64,000 nt of DNA from Blastomonas sp. SL216 (GCA_026625625.1 CP113055.1:2110501-2174500); one strand, 5' to 3'; numbered from the stretch's first letter, positions 16,213 through 26,677 are shown. Numbers and translations are program-made. The notes: generated from the letters alone by a model not told the origin.

Positions 16213-17961
16213 ATGGCCGAATTGAGCGGCGCGCAGATATTGGTTGAAACGCTGGTCGAGCAGGGCGTCGAAGTGATTTTCGGCTATCCCGGCGGCGCGG
16301 TACTGCCGATTTACGACGCGATCTTCGGCCACCCGTCGCTGCGCCATATTCTCGTCCGCCACGAACAGGCCGCCGCGCATGCTGCAGAGGGCTATGCCCG
16401 CGCCACCGGCAAGCCGGGCGTCGTGCTCGTCACCTCGGGCCCCGGCGCGACCAATGCGGTCACCGGCATCACCGATGCGCTGATGGATTCGATCCCGATG
16501 GTCGTCATCACCGGCCAGGTCGCGACCACGCTGATCGGCACCGATGCGTTCCAGGAAGCCGACACCATCGGGATTACCCGCCACTGCACCAAGCACAATT
16601 ATCTGGTGAAGGACCCCGCGCGGCTGGCCACGACCGTCCGCGAAGCCTTTCATATCGCCACGCAAGGCCGCCCCGGCCCGGTTCTGATCGACATTCCCAA
16701 GGACGTCCAGGTCGCCACTGCTGCCCATGACGCCGAAGCCCCTGCCCGGCCTAACCAGCGCTATGCGCCGGTCAAGCAGGGCACGGCCGACGATATCGCC
16801 ACCGCCGCAAGGATGATCGCGGACGCCGAGTGTCCGGTCATCTATTCGGGTGGCGGCGTCATCAATTCGGGACCAGAGGCCAGCGCGCTGCTGCGCCGGT
16901 TGCAGGCGGTGACCGGTGCGCCCGTCACCTCGACGCTGATGGGCCTGGGCGCCTTCCCCTCCGAGCATCCCGATTGGCTGGGCATGCTGGGCATGCACGG
17001 CACCTATGAAGCGAACATGACGATGAACCGCGCGGATCTCATCATCTGCGTCGGCGCGCGCTTCGATGACCGCGTCACCGGCAGGCTCGACGCTTTTGCG
17101 CCCAATTCGAAGAAGATCCATATCGATATCGACCGTTCGTCCATCAACAAGACGGTGCGCGTGGACCTGGGCATCATCGGCGATTGCGGCACCGTGCTCC
17201 AGCAGATCATCGACCAGCTGGACGCCATCGGCCATATCCCGCGCGACCTCACCGAATGGAAGGCACGGATCACCGGCTGGCGCACCCGCGATTGCCTGGC
17301 CTATCCGGGCAACAAGAGCGAGATCATGCCGCAGCTGGCGATCGAGCGGCTCTATGCGCTGACCAAGGACAAGAGCCCGATCATCTCGACCGAGGTCGGC
17401 CAGCACCAGATGTGGGCCGCGCAATATTTCCGCTTTGAAGAGCCGAACAAATGGCTGACTTCCGGCGGCCTTGGCACGATGGGCTATGGCCTGCCCGCGG
17501 CGATCGGCGCGCAGCTGGGCCATCCGGACACGCTGTGCATCGACATTGCGGGCGAAGCCTCGATCCAGATGAACATCCAGGAACTGGGCACCGCCACGCA
17601 ATACCGGCTGCCGGTCAAGATCTTCATCCTCAACAACGAATATATGGGCATGGTGCGCCAGTGGCAGCAGCTGACCTATGAAAGCCGCTATTCGGAAAGC
17701 TATTCCGACGCGCTGCCCGATTTCGTTGCCTTAGCGGAGGCCTATGGCTGGAAGGGCATCCGCATTTCGGATGAAAGCGAGCTCGACAGCGGCATCCAGG
17801 CGATGATCGATCATCCCGGCCCCGTGATGGTCGACTGCCGCGTCGCGAAACTCGCCAACTGCCTGCCGATGATCCCTTCGGGCGCGGCGCATACCGACAT
17901 GATCCTCTACGGCGATGAAGTCGCCGGTACGATGGAAGACGAAGCGAAAGCCCTGGTCTGA
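16213..17961 (+). CDS. ilvB: Acetolactate synthase large subunit
   Basis: Thiamine-diphosphate enzyme that makes acetolactate or acetohydroxybutyrate, the first common step of valine, leucine and isoleucine synthesis. The 582-aa protein has the catalytic glutamate (Glu51) in [19 protein letters not shown], the FAD-domain segment [18 protein letters not shown], and the ThDP/Mg motif [16 protein letters not shown] followed by [25 protein letters not shown] split over two helices. GEAS instead of GDGS is usual in alphaproteobacteria. It starts 8 bases after AGATAAGG. The small subunit gene overlaps its stop codon by one base, so the two are produced together. Confidence 0.96.
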   Translation: MAELSGAQILVETLVEQGVEVIFGYPGGAVLPIYDAIFGHPSLRHILVRHEQAAAHAAEGYARATGKPGVVLVTSGPGATNAVTGITDALMDSIPMVVITGQVATTLIGTDAFQEADTIGITRHCTKHNYLVKDPARLATTVREAFHIATQGRPGPVLIDIPKDVQVATAAHDAEAPARPNQRYAPVKQGTADDIATAARMIADAECPVIYSGGGVINSGPEASALLRRLQAVTGAPVTSTLMGLGAFPSEHPDWLGMLGMHGTYEANMTMNRADLIICVGARFDDRVTGRLDAFAPNSKKIHIDIDRSSINKTVRVDLGIIGDCGTVLQQIIDQLDAIGHIPRDLTEWKARITGWRTRDCLAYPGNKSEIMPQLAIERLYALTKDKSPIISTEVGQHQMWAAQYFRFEEPNKWLTSGGLGTMGYGLPAAIGAQLGHPDTLCIDIAGEASIQMNIQELGTATQYRLPVKIFILNNEYMGMVRQWQQLTYESRYSESYSDALPDFVALAEAYGWKGIRISDESELDSGIQAMIDHPGPVMVDCRVAKLANCLPMIPSGAAHTDMILYGDEVAGTMEDEAKALV

Positions 17962-18476
17962 TGCATATCCAGCAAGCCGCGTCCGAGCGGCACGTCCTGA
18001 CCGTCACGGTCGATAACGAGGCGGGCATCCTCGCCAAGATCGCGGGCATGTTCACCGCGCGCGGCTATAATATCGAAAGCCTGACGGTGGCCGATATCAG
18101 CGAGGACCATGCCACCAGCCGCATCACCATCGTGACGGTGAGCCCGCCTGCGGTGATCGACCAGATCATTGCCCAGCTGGACCGGCTGGTCGCCGTGCAC
18201 CGGGTCGCCGACCTCACCGAGCTCGGGCCGCATGTCGAGCGCGAGCTGGCGCTGGTCAAGGTGGCCGGCACCGGCGAACATCGCATCGAGGCGCTGCGCC
18301 TCGCGGACATCTTCCGCGCGCGCCCGGTCGATACCAGCACCAACAGCTTCGTTTTCGAGATTTCCGGATCGGTCGAGAAGATCAACCAGTTCATCGCGCT
18401 GATGCGTGAGGTCGGGCTGGTCGAGGTCGCCCGTACCGGCGTGGTCGCCATGACCCGGGGGGCCGTGGCGGGCTGA
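17961..18476 (+). CDS. ilvN: Acetolactate synthase small (regulatory) subunit
   Basis: Regulatory subunit that confers valine feedback inhibition and full activity on the large subunit. The N-terminal ACT domain is clear: LTVTVDNEAGILAKIAGMF followed by RGYNIESLTVADISEDHATSRIT. The C-terminal domain has ELALVKVAGTGEHRIEALRLADIFRA. At 171 aa it is the longer IlvH-like form. Its ATG shares one base with the TGA of the large-subunit gene (TGATG). A 123-bp palindromic repeat separates it from ilvC, which otherwise appears to be in the same transcript. The symbol ilvH would be equally valid. Confidence 0.95.
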   Translation: MHIQQAASERHVLTVTVDNEAGILAKIAGMFTARGYNIESLTVADISEDHATSRITIVTVSPPAVIDQIIAQLDRLVAVHRVADLTELGPHVERELALVKVAGTGEHRIEALRLADIFRARPVDTSTNSFVFEISGSVEKINQFIALMREVGLVEVARTGVVAMTRGAVAG

Positions 18477-18479
18477 ATT

Positions 18480-19643
<1,164 letters not shown>

Positions 19644-19650
19644 CCCTTCG

Positions 19651-20790
19651 TTGACCACGCCCTTTTTCGAGGACCATGCAGCGCAGCTCGAATCCCTGAA
19701 AAGGGGTTCGAGATTGCGCGCGCTGGCGCCCCGCGTGGGCAAGGATTTCGCCTCGAACGACTATCTGGGGCTGGCCGGATCCACCCTGCTGCACGATGCC
19801 CTGCGCGAAGGCATGGCGCTGGGACTGCCGGCAGGATCGGGCGGATCGCGGTTGCTGCGCGGCAATCATGCGGCGCACGAGGCGCTGGAGGCCGATGCCG
19901 CCGCGCATTACGGCACGCAATCCGCCCTGTTCATGCCGACCGGCTTTGCCGCCAATGCCGCGATCTTCGCTACCCTGCCCCAGCGCGGCGACCTGGTGGT
20001 GCACGACGCGCTGATCCACGCATCCGCGCATGACGGCATGCGGCTGGGCCGCGCCGAGACGCGCGCTGCCGGGCACAATGATCCCCAGGCGTTCGAAGAT
20101 GCCATCACCGCCTGGCGCGCTTCCGGCGGCACCGGCCGCGCGTGGATCGCGGTCGAAAGCCTGTACAGCATGGACGGCGACCGCGCGCCGCTGGCTGATC
20201 TGGCCAGCGTTGCCGCGCGGCATGACGCTGTGCTGATCGTTGACGAAGCGCACGCGACCGGGGTGTTCGGCACCGAGGGACGCGGACTTGCCGAGGCGCT
20301 GGCAGGCCAGCCGAACGTCATCACGCTGCATACCTGCGGCAAGGCGCTGGGCTGTGAAGGGGCGCTGGTCTGCGGCCCGAAAACCGTCACCGATTTTCTG
20401 GTGAACCGCGCGCGGCCGTTCATCTTCTCGACCGCGCCCTCGCCGCTGATCGCGCATATGGTGCGCAAGGCATTGGCGCTGGTCGCCGCGCATGACGACT
20501 GGCGCGACGACCTGTTCGCACGGGTGGCCGAGGCGCGCAGCCTGCTCGCCCCCCGGCTGGGTGCAGAACCCTCCGACACGCAGATCCTGCCGGTCATCAT
20601 CGGCGAGGATGCCCGCACGATGCGCATTGCATCGGCGCTGCAGCGCCAGGGCTTCGACATTCGCGGCATCCGCCCGCCGACGGTGCCGCAGGGCACCGCA
20701 CGGCTGCGCATTTCGATTACCCGCAACGTGACAAAGGGTGATATCGGCGCGCTCTCCGAATCACTCGACAGGATCATGATCCCCGCATGA
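19651..20790 (+). CDS. bioF: 8-amino-7-oxononanoate synthase
   Basis: PLP enzyme that joins alanine to pimeloyl-ACP, the first committed step of the biotin ring pathway. The fold-type-I features are FASNDYLGLAG, the substrate/PLP segment GSGGSRLLRGNH, IVDEAHATGVFG with the PLP aspartate, and the Schiff-base lysine in LHTCGKALGCEGAL. The start was set at TTG 19651 (MTTPFFED), 7 bases after ilvC, giving 379 aa, close to the family's 380-385. No ATG is available near this point and no clear ribosome site was seen, so translation may depend on ilvC. The frame is open into ilvC but that part is an overlap artefact. Confidence 0.9.
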   Translation: MTTPFFEDHAAQLESLKRGSRLRALAPRVGKDFASNDYLGLAGSTLLHDALREGMALGLPAGSGGSRLLRGNHAAHEALEADAAAHYGTQSALFMPTGFAANAAIFATLPQRGDLVVHDALIHASAHDGMRLGRAETRAAGHNDPQAFEDAITAWRASGGTGRAWIAVESLYSMDGDRAPLADLASVAARHDAVLIVDEAHATGVFGTEGRGLAEALAGQPNVITLHTCGKALGCEGALVCGPKTVTDFLVNRARPFIFSTAPSPLIAHMVRKALALVAAHDDWRDDLFARVAEARSLLAPRLGAEPSDTQILPVIIGEDARTMRIASALQRQGFDIRGIRPPTVPQGTARLRISITRNVTKGDIGALSESLDRIMIPA

Positions 20791-21404
20791 AACCCCGCTT
20801 TGTTGTGACAGGCACCGACACCGGAATCGGCAAGTCGGTGTTCAGTGCTGCGCTGACCCAGGCGCTTTCCGCCCGTTACTGGAAGCCCGTGCAGTCGGGC
20901 ATCGAGGACGAAACCGATACCCAGTTCGTCGAGCGCATGGCCCCCGGCTCCACCCTGCCCGAGGCATGGCGGCTGGTGACCCCGCTTTCCCCGCACCGTT
21001 CGGCCGAGATCGACGGCGTCGAGATCGACACCGCGGCGCTCAACCCTCCGCAGGTCGATGCGCCGCTGGTGATCGAAGGCGCAGGCGGCGCGCTGGTGCC
21101 GGTGACAAGGGCAGTGCTCTATGCCGATGTGTTCGCGCGCTGGCAGATCCCGGTGATCGTCTGCGCGCGCACCGCCTTGGGCACGATCAACCACAGCCTG
21201 ATGACGATCGAAGTGCTGAAGGCGCGCGGCGTGCCGATCCATGGCATCGCGTTTATCGGTGAAGCCATGCCCGACAGCGAAGAGACCATCGCGCAAATCT
21301 CCGGTATCCGCCGCCTGGGAAGGCTGGACATGCTGCCCGAGATCACGCCCGACACCCTGCGCACCGCGTTTACCGCCGGGTTCGACCTCGCCGATTTCGC
21401 GTGA
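20787..21404 (+). CDS. bioD: Dethiobiotin synthetase
   Basis: Carboxylates diaminopelargonate with CO2 and ATP to dethiobiotin. The 205-aa protein has the P-loop TGTDTGIGKSVFSAAL, the substrate lysine in YWKPVQSGIEDETD, the acidic residue in IEGAGGALVPV and CARTALGTINHSL for nucleotide binding, all in the right order. It overlaps bioF by 4 bp (ATGA) and bioA by 4 bp (GTGA), indicating translational coupling. The pathway's last gene, bioB, is not in this window. Confidence 0.94.
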   Translation: MKPRFVVTGTDTGIGKSVFSAALTQALSARYWKPVQSGIEDETDTQFVERMAPGSTLPEAWRLVTPLSPHRSAEIDGVEIDTAALNPPQVDAPLVIEGAGGALVPVTRAVLYADVFARWQIPVIVCARTALGTINHSLMTIEVLKARGVPIHGIAFIGEAMPDSEETIAQISGIRRLGRLDMLPEITPDTLRTAFTAGFDLADFA

Positions 21405-22654
21405 GGAGCTCTCCGGTCTGGCACCCCTTTACCCAGCACGGCCTGGGCGAAGACATCCCGCTGATCGCGCGCGGGCAAGGCGCGGTGCTGCATGGCGCCG
21501 ATGGCCGGGAGTGGATCGATGCGATCTCGAGCTGGTGGGTGACCACGCACGGCCATGCCCATCCGCGCATCATGGCCGCAATCCGCGAGCAGGCGGACAG
21601 GCTCGACCAGATCATCTTCGCCGGATGGACGCACGAGCCTGCCGAAACGCTGGCGCGCGGGCTGGTCGAGATCATGCCCAAGGCGCTGACCCGCGTGTTC
21701 TTCAGCGATTCGGGCTCCACCGCGGTCGAGGTCGCGCTGAAAATGGCGCTCGGCTATTTCCACAACCGCAAGCAGCCGCGCCAGGGCATCGTCGTGATGG
21801 AGCACAGCTATCATGGCGACACCATCGGCGCGATGTCGGTGGGTGCACGCGGCGTGTTCAACCGGCCCTATGCGCCCTTGCTGTTCGATGTGACGAGCAT
21901 CCCCTTCCCCGCTGCCGGTGCCGAGCAGGCGACGCTCGATGCGCTGGAGGCTGCGTGCCGTGCGGGCGCGGCGGCGTTCATCGTCGAGCCTTTGGTGCTC
22001 GGCGCAGGCGGCATGCTGTTCTATCCGCCCAGCGTGCTCGCCGAGATGGCAGCCATCTGCGCTGCCCATGATGTGCTGTTCATCGCCGACGAGGTCATGA
22101 CCGGCTGGGGCCGCACCGGCACGATGCTGGCCTGCGAACAGGCAGGCGTGGTGCCCGACATCCTGTGCCTGTCCAAGGGGCTGACCGGGGGATCGGTGCC
22201 GCTCGCCGTGACCATGGCGCGCGAGGAGATTTTCATGGCGCATTGGTCGCAGGACCGCGCCGACTGCTTCTTCCATTCGAGCAGCTACACCGCCAATCCG
22301 ATCGCCTGTGCCGCGGCGGTCGCCAATCTCGCCATCTGGCGCGACGAACCGGTCCAGGCGCGGATCGATGGCCTGGCCGCGATGCAGGCGACCGAACTCT
22401 TAGCGATGGCGACGCATCCCAAGGTCGCCAGCACCCGCCAATGCGGCACCATCGCCGCGTTCGATCTGCACGCCGATGCCAGCGGATACCTGTCCAACTG
22501 GGCAGTGCATCTGAACGCGCACGGCAAGGCCCATGGTGTCCTGATCCGACCGCTGGGCAATACCGTCTATGTGATGCCGCCCTATTGCATCACTGCAGAG
22601 CAGCTGGCCCATGTCTATGCCGTGGTGCAGGCCGGACTGGATCGCGAAACGTAA
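21401..22654 (+). CDS. bioA: Adenosylmethionine-8-amino-7-oxononanoate aminotransferase
   Basis: Converts 7-keto-8-aminopelargonate to 7,8-diaminopelargonate with S-adenosylmethionine as amino donor. Class III aminotransferase of 417 aa. The BioA-type N terminus VWHPFTQHG is diagnostic, as are ISSWWVTTHGHAHP, FFSDSGSTAVEVALKMAL, HSYHGDTIGAMSVG, FIADEVMTGWGRTG with the PLP aspartate, and the lysine in LCLSKGLTGGSVPLA. It starts at GTG 21401 inside the bioD stop. The gene ends the ilv-bio run; an 86-bp gap precedes the yceI-like gene. Confidence 0.94.
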   Translation: MRSSPVWHPFTQHGLGEDIPLIARGQGAVLHGADGREWIDAISSWWVTTHGHAHPRIMAAIREQADRLDQIIFAGWTHEPAETLARGLVEIMPKALTRVFFSDSGSTAVEVALKMALGYFHNRKQPRQGIVVMEHSYHGDTIGAMSVGARGVFNRPYAPLLFDVTSIPFPAAGAEQATLDALEAACRAGAAAFIVEPLVLGAGGMLFYPPSVLAEMAAICAAHDVLFIADEVMTGWGRTGTMLACEQAGVVPDILCLSKGLTGGSVPLAVTMAREEIFMAHWSQDRADCFFHSSSYTANPIACAAAVANLAIWRDEPVQARIDGLAAMQATELLAMATHPKVASTRQCGTIAAFDLHADASGYLSNWAVHLNAHGKAHGVLIRPLGNTVYVMPPYCITAEQLAHVYAVVQAGLDRET

Positions 22655-22740
22655 ACGGTGCGTTGCATTTATGAGCAATTGACTTGCGGCGGCGTGGAAC
22701 CCAGTTTCCCGGTTCCTACCCCCCTCCCAAGGAGTTCGTC

Positions 22741-23364
22741 ATGCGCAAGACTCTCGCTATTCTCGCTCTCGTCGCCGCCACGCCGCTGATCGGCCAGGGC
22801 ATGCAGCTGCCCGGCCAGAAGGACGCTGCCCGCGTCACCGCCGGCACCTACAAGACCGACCCCGGTCACTCGCTGATCGGTTGGGAAGTCAACCATTTCG
22901 GCTTCAACGACTATTTCGGCATTTTCGGTGATGTCGCCGGCACGCTGACCATCGATCCGGCCAATCCCAATGCCGCCAAGGTCGATGTGACCATTCCGGT
23001 GGCCAAGGTGACCACCGCGAGCGCGGGCCTCACCAGCCATCTGCTGCGCGCCGGCAAGGATGGCGGCAAGCCCGACTTCTTCGGCCCCGCTCCGGCAGAC
23101 GCCCGCTTCGTCTCGACCAAGGTCGTGGCCAGCGGCATGACCGCCAAGATCACCGGCAACCTGACGCTGAACGGCGTGACCAAGGAAGTGACCCTGGACG
23201 CAGAGTTCACCGGCGCGGGCGCCAACCCCTTCAACAAGAAGGAAACCATCGGCTTTGAAGCCGATACCACCATCAAGCGCAGCGATTTCGGCATCGCCTA
23301 TGGCCTGCCGGTGGTGAGCGACGAGGTCGAACTCGACATCAGCGTGGCGTTCGAAAAGCAGTAA
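22741..23364 (+). CDS. YceI family periplasmic protein
   Basis: Predicted periplasmic lipocalin-like beta-barrel that binds a polyisoprenoid-type lipid. The start is ATG 22741 with AAGGAG six bases upstream; the frame is open earlier but without such a signal. Residues 1-18 (MRKTLAILALVAATPLIG) are a probable signal peptide. YceI features follow: TYKTDPGHSLIGWEVNHFGFNDYFGIFGDVAGTL split over the first two strands, LTLNGVTKEVTLDAEF in the middle, and IGFEADTTIKRSDFGIAYGLPVVSDEVELDIS at the end. It is followed by a strong terminator. Its physiological ligand is unknown. Confidence 0.88.
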   Translation: MRKTLAILALVAATPLIGQGMQLPGQKDAARVTAGTYKTDPGHSLIGWEVNHFGFNDYFGIFGDVAGTLTIDPANPNAAKVDVTIPVAKVTTASAGLTSHLLRAGKDGGKPDFFGPAPADARFVSTKVVASGMTAKITGNLTLNGVTKEVTLDAEFTGAGANPFNKKETIGFEADTTIKRSDFGIAYGLPVVSDEVELDISVAFEKQ

Positions 23365-23374
23365 GCGGCATTTC

Positions 23375-23405
23375 CCCTCCCCGGCATTGTGTCGGGGAGG
23401 GTTTT
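23375..23405 (+). terminator. Intrinsic terminator after the yceI-like gene
   Basis: CCCTCCCCG at 23375-23383 pairs perfectly with CGGGGAGGG at 23393-23401 (9 bp, 9-base loop), followed by TTTT. It begins 10 bases after the stop codon. Confidence 0.88.
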
Positions 23406-23520
23406 GCACCGAACCGACCCCGCTCAGCCTGAGCGGACGTGGATATTCTCCGTCGCACATTTGCCGTCATCCATTTTTTTGTTGCGCATTTCCGCCCGTT
23501 CACGCAATGACGCTTCCATC

Positions 23521-23568
23521 ATGACCGGATCGGCCCTCCTTCTTGGACTGCGACTTACACGCCCTTAG
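23521..23568 (+). CDS. Leucine-rich leader peptide of leuA
   Basis: A 15-residue reading frame, MTGSALLLGLRLTRP, with five leucines, three of them consecutive (CTC CTT CTT) and then CTG and CTT. It lies in the 348-bp gap between the yceI terminator and leuA, and its last codons and TAG stop form part of two alternative RNA hairpins. This is the layout of a transcription-attenuation leader, in which ribosome pausing at leucine codons reports charged tRNA-Leu. No strong ribosome site precedes the ATG; a five-codon frame (ATG 23507) ends in a TGA that overlaps the leader ATG and may couple initiation. It is too short to be a protein-coding gene by size alone; the call rests on composition and context. 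Confidence 0.72.
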   Translation: MTGSALLLGLRLTRP

Positions 23569-23620
23569 GCGTGTACCGACCGTGTGCGCCGATGCGGCGC
23601 GCCACGCCTAAGGGCTTTTT
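23556..23620 (+). terminator. Attenuator of leuA: terminator and competing hairpin
   Basis: Terminator: GCCCTTAGGCGTG (23561-23573) pairs over 13 bp with CACGCCTAAGGGC (23603-23615) and is followed by TTTTT (23616-23620). Its loop holds a smaller GCGCCG/CGGCGC hairpin (23586-23591 with 23595-23600). Competing structure: TACACGCC (23556-23563) pairs with GGCGTGTA (23568-23575) in a perfect 8-bp hairpin that uses up the terminator's left arm. The two cannot form together. The leader stop codon is inside the shared segment, so the ribosome position can decide which forms. Confidence 0.78.
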
Positions 23621-23712
23621 CACCTGCCAGCACCCCAAGCGCCCATCACCGGTTGCGCTGATCGCTGGCCACCCTTATCGCATCTTCAAATAATCAAAGG
23701 CGCCTTTCAGCC

Positions 23713-25377
23713 ATGCCGATGCTCACCGATCCTTCGCAAAAATACCGACCGTTTCCGCGCGTCGACCTGCCGAACCGCACCTGGCCCGATGCGGTCATCA
23801 CCGCGCCGCCACGCTGGCTTTCCACCGACATGCGCGACGGCAACCAGGCGCTGATCGATCCGATGGACGGCGCGAAGAAACAGCGGTTCTTCGACCTGCT
23901 GGTCAAGATCGGCCTCAAGGAGATCGAGGTCGGCTTTCCCTCGGCGGGCGAAACCGAATTCAACTTCATTCGCGGGCTGGTCAATGGCGGCAAGATCCCC
24001 AAGGACGTGACCGTGCAGGTGCTCACCCAGTCGCGCCGCGACCTGATCGAGCGCAGCTTCGAGAGCCTGGCCGGGGTTCACCGTGCGATCGTCCACCTGT
24101 ACAACGCCGTCTCGCCCGCCTGGCGCGAGATCGTGTTCGGGCTGGACCGCGCCGGCGTGAAGGCGATCGCGGTCGAGGGCGCGAACATCCTCAAGGAACA
24201 GGCGGCAAAGTACCCCGAGACCGACTGGCATTTCGAATATTCGCCGGAAACCTTCTCCACTGCAGAGCTCGATTTCAGCCTGGAGGTGTGCGAGGCGGTG
24301 ATGGAGGTGCTGCAGCCGACCCCGGACAAGCCGCTGATCCTCAATCTGCCCGCGACGGTCGAGGCTGCCGGGCCGCATATCTATGCCGACCAGATCGAAT
24401 GGATGTGCCGCCATATCAGCAAGCGCGATTGCGTGGTCATCAGCCTGCATCCGCACAACGATCGCGGATCGGGCATCGCTGCGGCCGAACTCGGCCTGAT
24501 GGCGGGCGCGGACCGGATCGAGGGCTGTCTGTTCGGCAATGGCGAACGCACCGGCAATGTCGATCTCGTGGCTCTGGGCCTCAATATGTACACGCAAGGC
24601 ATGCACCCCGGGCTCGACTTTTCGGACATGGACGAGATCGTCAAGACGGTCGAATATTGCAACCAGCTGAAAGTGCCCGAGCGGCACCCTTATGCGGGCG
24701 AGCTTGTGTTCACCGCGTTTTCCGGCAGCCATCAGGACGCGATCAAGAAGGGCTTTGCCGCACAGGAAAAGCGCAACGACCAGATCTGGACCGTGCCTTA
24801 CCTTCCGCTCGACCCGGCGGATATCGGACGCAGCTACGAAGCGGTGATCCGCGTCAATTCGCAGTCGGGCAAAGGCGGCGTTGCCTGGGTGCTCGAACAG
24901 GACCAGGGGCTCAAACTGCCCAAGCGCCTGCAGGCTGATTTCAGCAAGACCGTGCAGGCGCTGGCCGATGCCAGGAGCATGGAGCTGTCCTCGTCCGATA
25001 TCTGGCAGGCCTTCCAGACGCGCTATCGGCTGGATGGCGAAGGCAAATACCGGCTGGTCGATTATGAAGAGCGCAAGGCGGGTGCCGACCGGCTGTTCGT
25101 CGGGCGCATCCTGGCAGACGGCAAGGAAATCCCGGTGAGCGGGCGCGGCAACGGCCTGATTTCGGGCGTCGTCGACGCGCTGTCCTCGGCGCTCGGCATC
25201 GCCATCGACATTGCCGATTATCGCGAGCATGCGATCGGATCGGGCTCCAAGGCGCGCGCGGCGGCCTATGTCGAATGCGCGATCGACGGCCGTTCGCCCT
25301 GCTTTGGCGTCGGCGTGGACGAGGACGTCGCCACCGCCTCGATCAAGGCCGTGCTGAGCGCGCTGGAAGAAATCTGA
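23713..25377 (+). CDS. leuA: 2-isopropylmalate synthase (long form)
   Basis: First committed step of leucine synthesis: condensation of acetyl-CoA with 2-oxoisovalerate. At 554 aa it belongs to the longer LeuA type (about 550-570 aa). The metal and substrate residues are in STDMRDGNQALIDPMDGAKK split at the first barrel strand, and ISLHPHNDRGSGIAAAELGLMAGADRIEGCLFGNGERTGN contains the HxH metal ligands and glycine loop. The C-terminal LeuA dimer domain runs from about residue 435 and provides leucine feedback. The start is ATG 23713. Expression is probably controlled by the leucine leader and attenuator ending 93 bp upstream, independently of the ilv-bio genes. Confidence 0.95.
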   Translation: MPMLTDPSQKYRPFPRVDLPNRTWPDAVITAPPRWLSTDMRDGNQALIDPMDGAKKQRFFDLLVKIGLKEIEVGFPSAGETEFNFIRGLVNGGKIPKDVTVQVLTQSRRDLIERSFESLAGVHRAIVHLYNAVSPAWREIVFGLDRAGVKAIAVEGANILKEQAAKYPETDWHFEYSPETFSTAELDFSLEVCEAVMEVLQPTPDKPLILNLPATVEAAGPHIYADQIEWMCRHISKRDCVVISLHPHNDRGSGIAAAELGLMAGADRIEGCLFGNGERTGNVDLVALGLNMYTQGMHPGLDFSDMDEIVKTVEYCNQLKVPERHPYAGELVFTAFSGSHQDAIKKGFAAQEKRNDQIWTVPYLPLDPADIGRSYEAVIRVNSQSGKGGVAWVLEQDQGLKLPKRLQADFSKTVQALADARSMELSSSDIWQAFQTRYRLDGEGKYRLVDYEERKAGADRLFVGRILADGKEIPVSGRGNGLISGVVDALSSALGIAIDIADYREHAIGSGSKARAAAYVECAIDGRSPCFGVGVDEDVATASIKAVLSALEEI

Positions 25378-25385
25378 GGAACTTC

Positions 25386-25524
25386 AAATCCTCCCCCAGC
25401 TCGCCTGGGGGAGGGGGACCATCCGCAGGATGGTGGAGGGGCTTTTCCTCACCGGTAGCGCATCCCCCCTCCACCATTCGCTGCGCGAACGGTCCCCCTG
25501 CCCGAGCAAGCTCGGGGAGGATTT
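25386..25524. repeat. Palindromic intergenic repeat (type B) after leuA
   Basis: A 139-bp element with inverted ends AAATCCTCCCC (25386-25396) and GGGGAGGATTT (25514-25524). Inside are a CTCCCCCAG...CTGGGGGAG hairpin, ACCATCC...GGATGGT and a CCATTCGCTGCGCGAA region. It starts 8 bases after the leuA stop, so it may also terminate that transcript. Organisation is similar to the element at 18480-18602. Confidence 0.8.
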
Positions 25525-25614
25525 AAGTGGCCCCTAGCCGTTTTCTTTCAAAACTTAATCGTCTGGTTAAGAATGTCTCTGGACAGCCATAGAACGATGG
25601 CTAATGTCGCGGCC

Positions 25615-26589
25615 ATGACCATGCCATCTCCGCTTTGCGATAGCCTGCGCCTGCCCGTCATCGGGTCGCCGCTGTTCATCATTTCCGGCCCGGAGCTCGT
25701 GATTGCCCAGTGCAAGGCGGGCATTATCGGCTCGTTCCCGGCGCTCAATGCGCGGCCGCAAAGCCAGCTCGACGAATGGCTGCACCAGATCACCGAGGAA
25801 CTGGCCGAGTATAACCGCGCCAATCCCGATGCGCCCGCCGCGCCTTATGCGGTCAACCAGATCGTCCACAAGTCGAACGACCGGCTGGAAGCCGATATTG
25901 CCACCTGCGCCAAATGGCAGGTGCCGATGGTGATTACCTCGCTGGGCGCGCGCGAAGACCTGAACAAGGCGGTGCACGACTGGGGCGGCATCACCATGCA
26001 CGACGTGATCGACGACCGCTTTGCACGCAAGGCGATCGAAAAGGGCGCGGACGGCCTGATCCCAGTCGCGGCCGGCGCTGGCGGCCATGCCGGCACCATC
26101 TCGCCCTTCGCGCTGATGCAGGAAATCCGCAGCTGGTTCACCGGCCCCGTCGCACTCTCGGGCTCGATTGCCTGCGGTGCCTCGATCCTGGCGGCCCAGG
26201 CCATGGGCGCGGACTTCGCCTATATCGGATCGGCCTTCATCGCGACCGCAGAAGCGCGCGCGGACGACGGCTACAAGAACGGCATCGTCGAGGGCAAGGC
26301 AGCCGATATCGTCTATTCCGACCTGTTCACCGGCGTGTCGGGCAACTATCTGCGCCAGTCGATCGTGAATGCCGGGCTCGACCCCGACAACCTGCCCAAG
26401 GGCGATTACAGCACGATGAACTTCGGCTCGGGCGGCAATACCGAAGCCAAGGCCTGGCGCGACATCTGGGGCAGCGGGCAGGGCATCGGCGCGGTCGACA
26501 AGGTGGATACCGTCGCCGACATGGTCGCACGCCTCACCCGCGAATATCAGGCCGCCAAGGCCTCACTGCTGGCGCGTTCGAATTATTGA
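25615..26589 (+). CDS. NAD(P)H-dependent flavin oxidoreductase, nitronate monooxygenase-like
   Basis: FMN TIM-barrel protein of 324 aa from the chosen start. The opening LRLPVIGSPLFIISGPELVIAQCKAGIIGSFPALNAR (interrupted here only by reading) is typical of bacterial 2-nitropropane dioxygenase-like enzymes, as are GAGGHAGTISPFALMQEI for phosphate binding of FMN and SGSIACGASILAAQAMGADFAYIGSAF. Such enzymes oxidise alkyl nitronates or reduce enoyl substrates; the true substrate here is open. Possible starts in the same frame are ATG 25573, 25597, 25615 and 25621; 25615 was chosen because homologous proteins begin about 10 residues before LRLPVIGSP. None has a strong ribosome site. A terminator follows. 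Confidence 0.83.
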   Translation: MTMPSPLCDSLRLPVIGSPLFIISGPELVIAQCKAGIIGSFPALNARPQSQLDEWLHQITEELAEYNRANPDAPAAPYAVNQIVHKSNDRLEADIATCAKWQVPMVITSLGAREDLNKAVHDWGGITMHDVIDDRFARKAIEKGADGLIPVAAGAGGHAGTISPFALMQEIRSWFTGPVALSGSIACGASILAAQAMGADFAYIGSAFIATAEARADDGYKNGIVEGKAADIVYSDLFTGVSGNYLRQSIVNAGLDPDNLPKGDYSTMNFGSGGNTEAKAWRDIWGSGQGIGAVDKVDTVADMVARLTREYQAAKASLLARSNY

Positions 26590-26640
26590 CCGAAACGCGC
26601 GTCAGTTCATCCGCCGGACAGCATCTGCGATATTAGAATA

Positions 26641-26676
26641 GCTCCCGTGGTGTTCATTCAGCACGGGAGCTTTTTT
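26641..26676 (+). terminator. Intrinsic terminator that also covers the next gene's ribosome site
   Basis: GCTCCCGTG (26641-26649) pairs with CACGGGAGC (26662-26670) over 9 bp, followed by TTTTTT (26671-26676). It ends the flavin oxidoreductase transcript. The next start codon is at 26678, and its GGAG ribosome site (26666-26669) is inside the right arm of the stem. Confidence 0.87.
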
Positions 26677-26677
26677 C

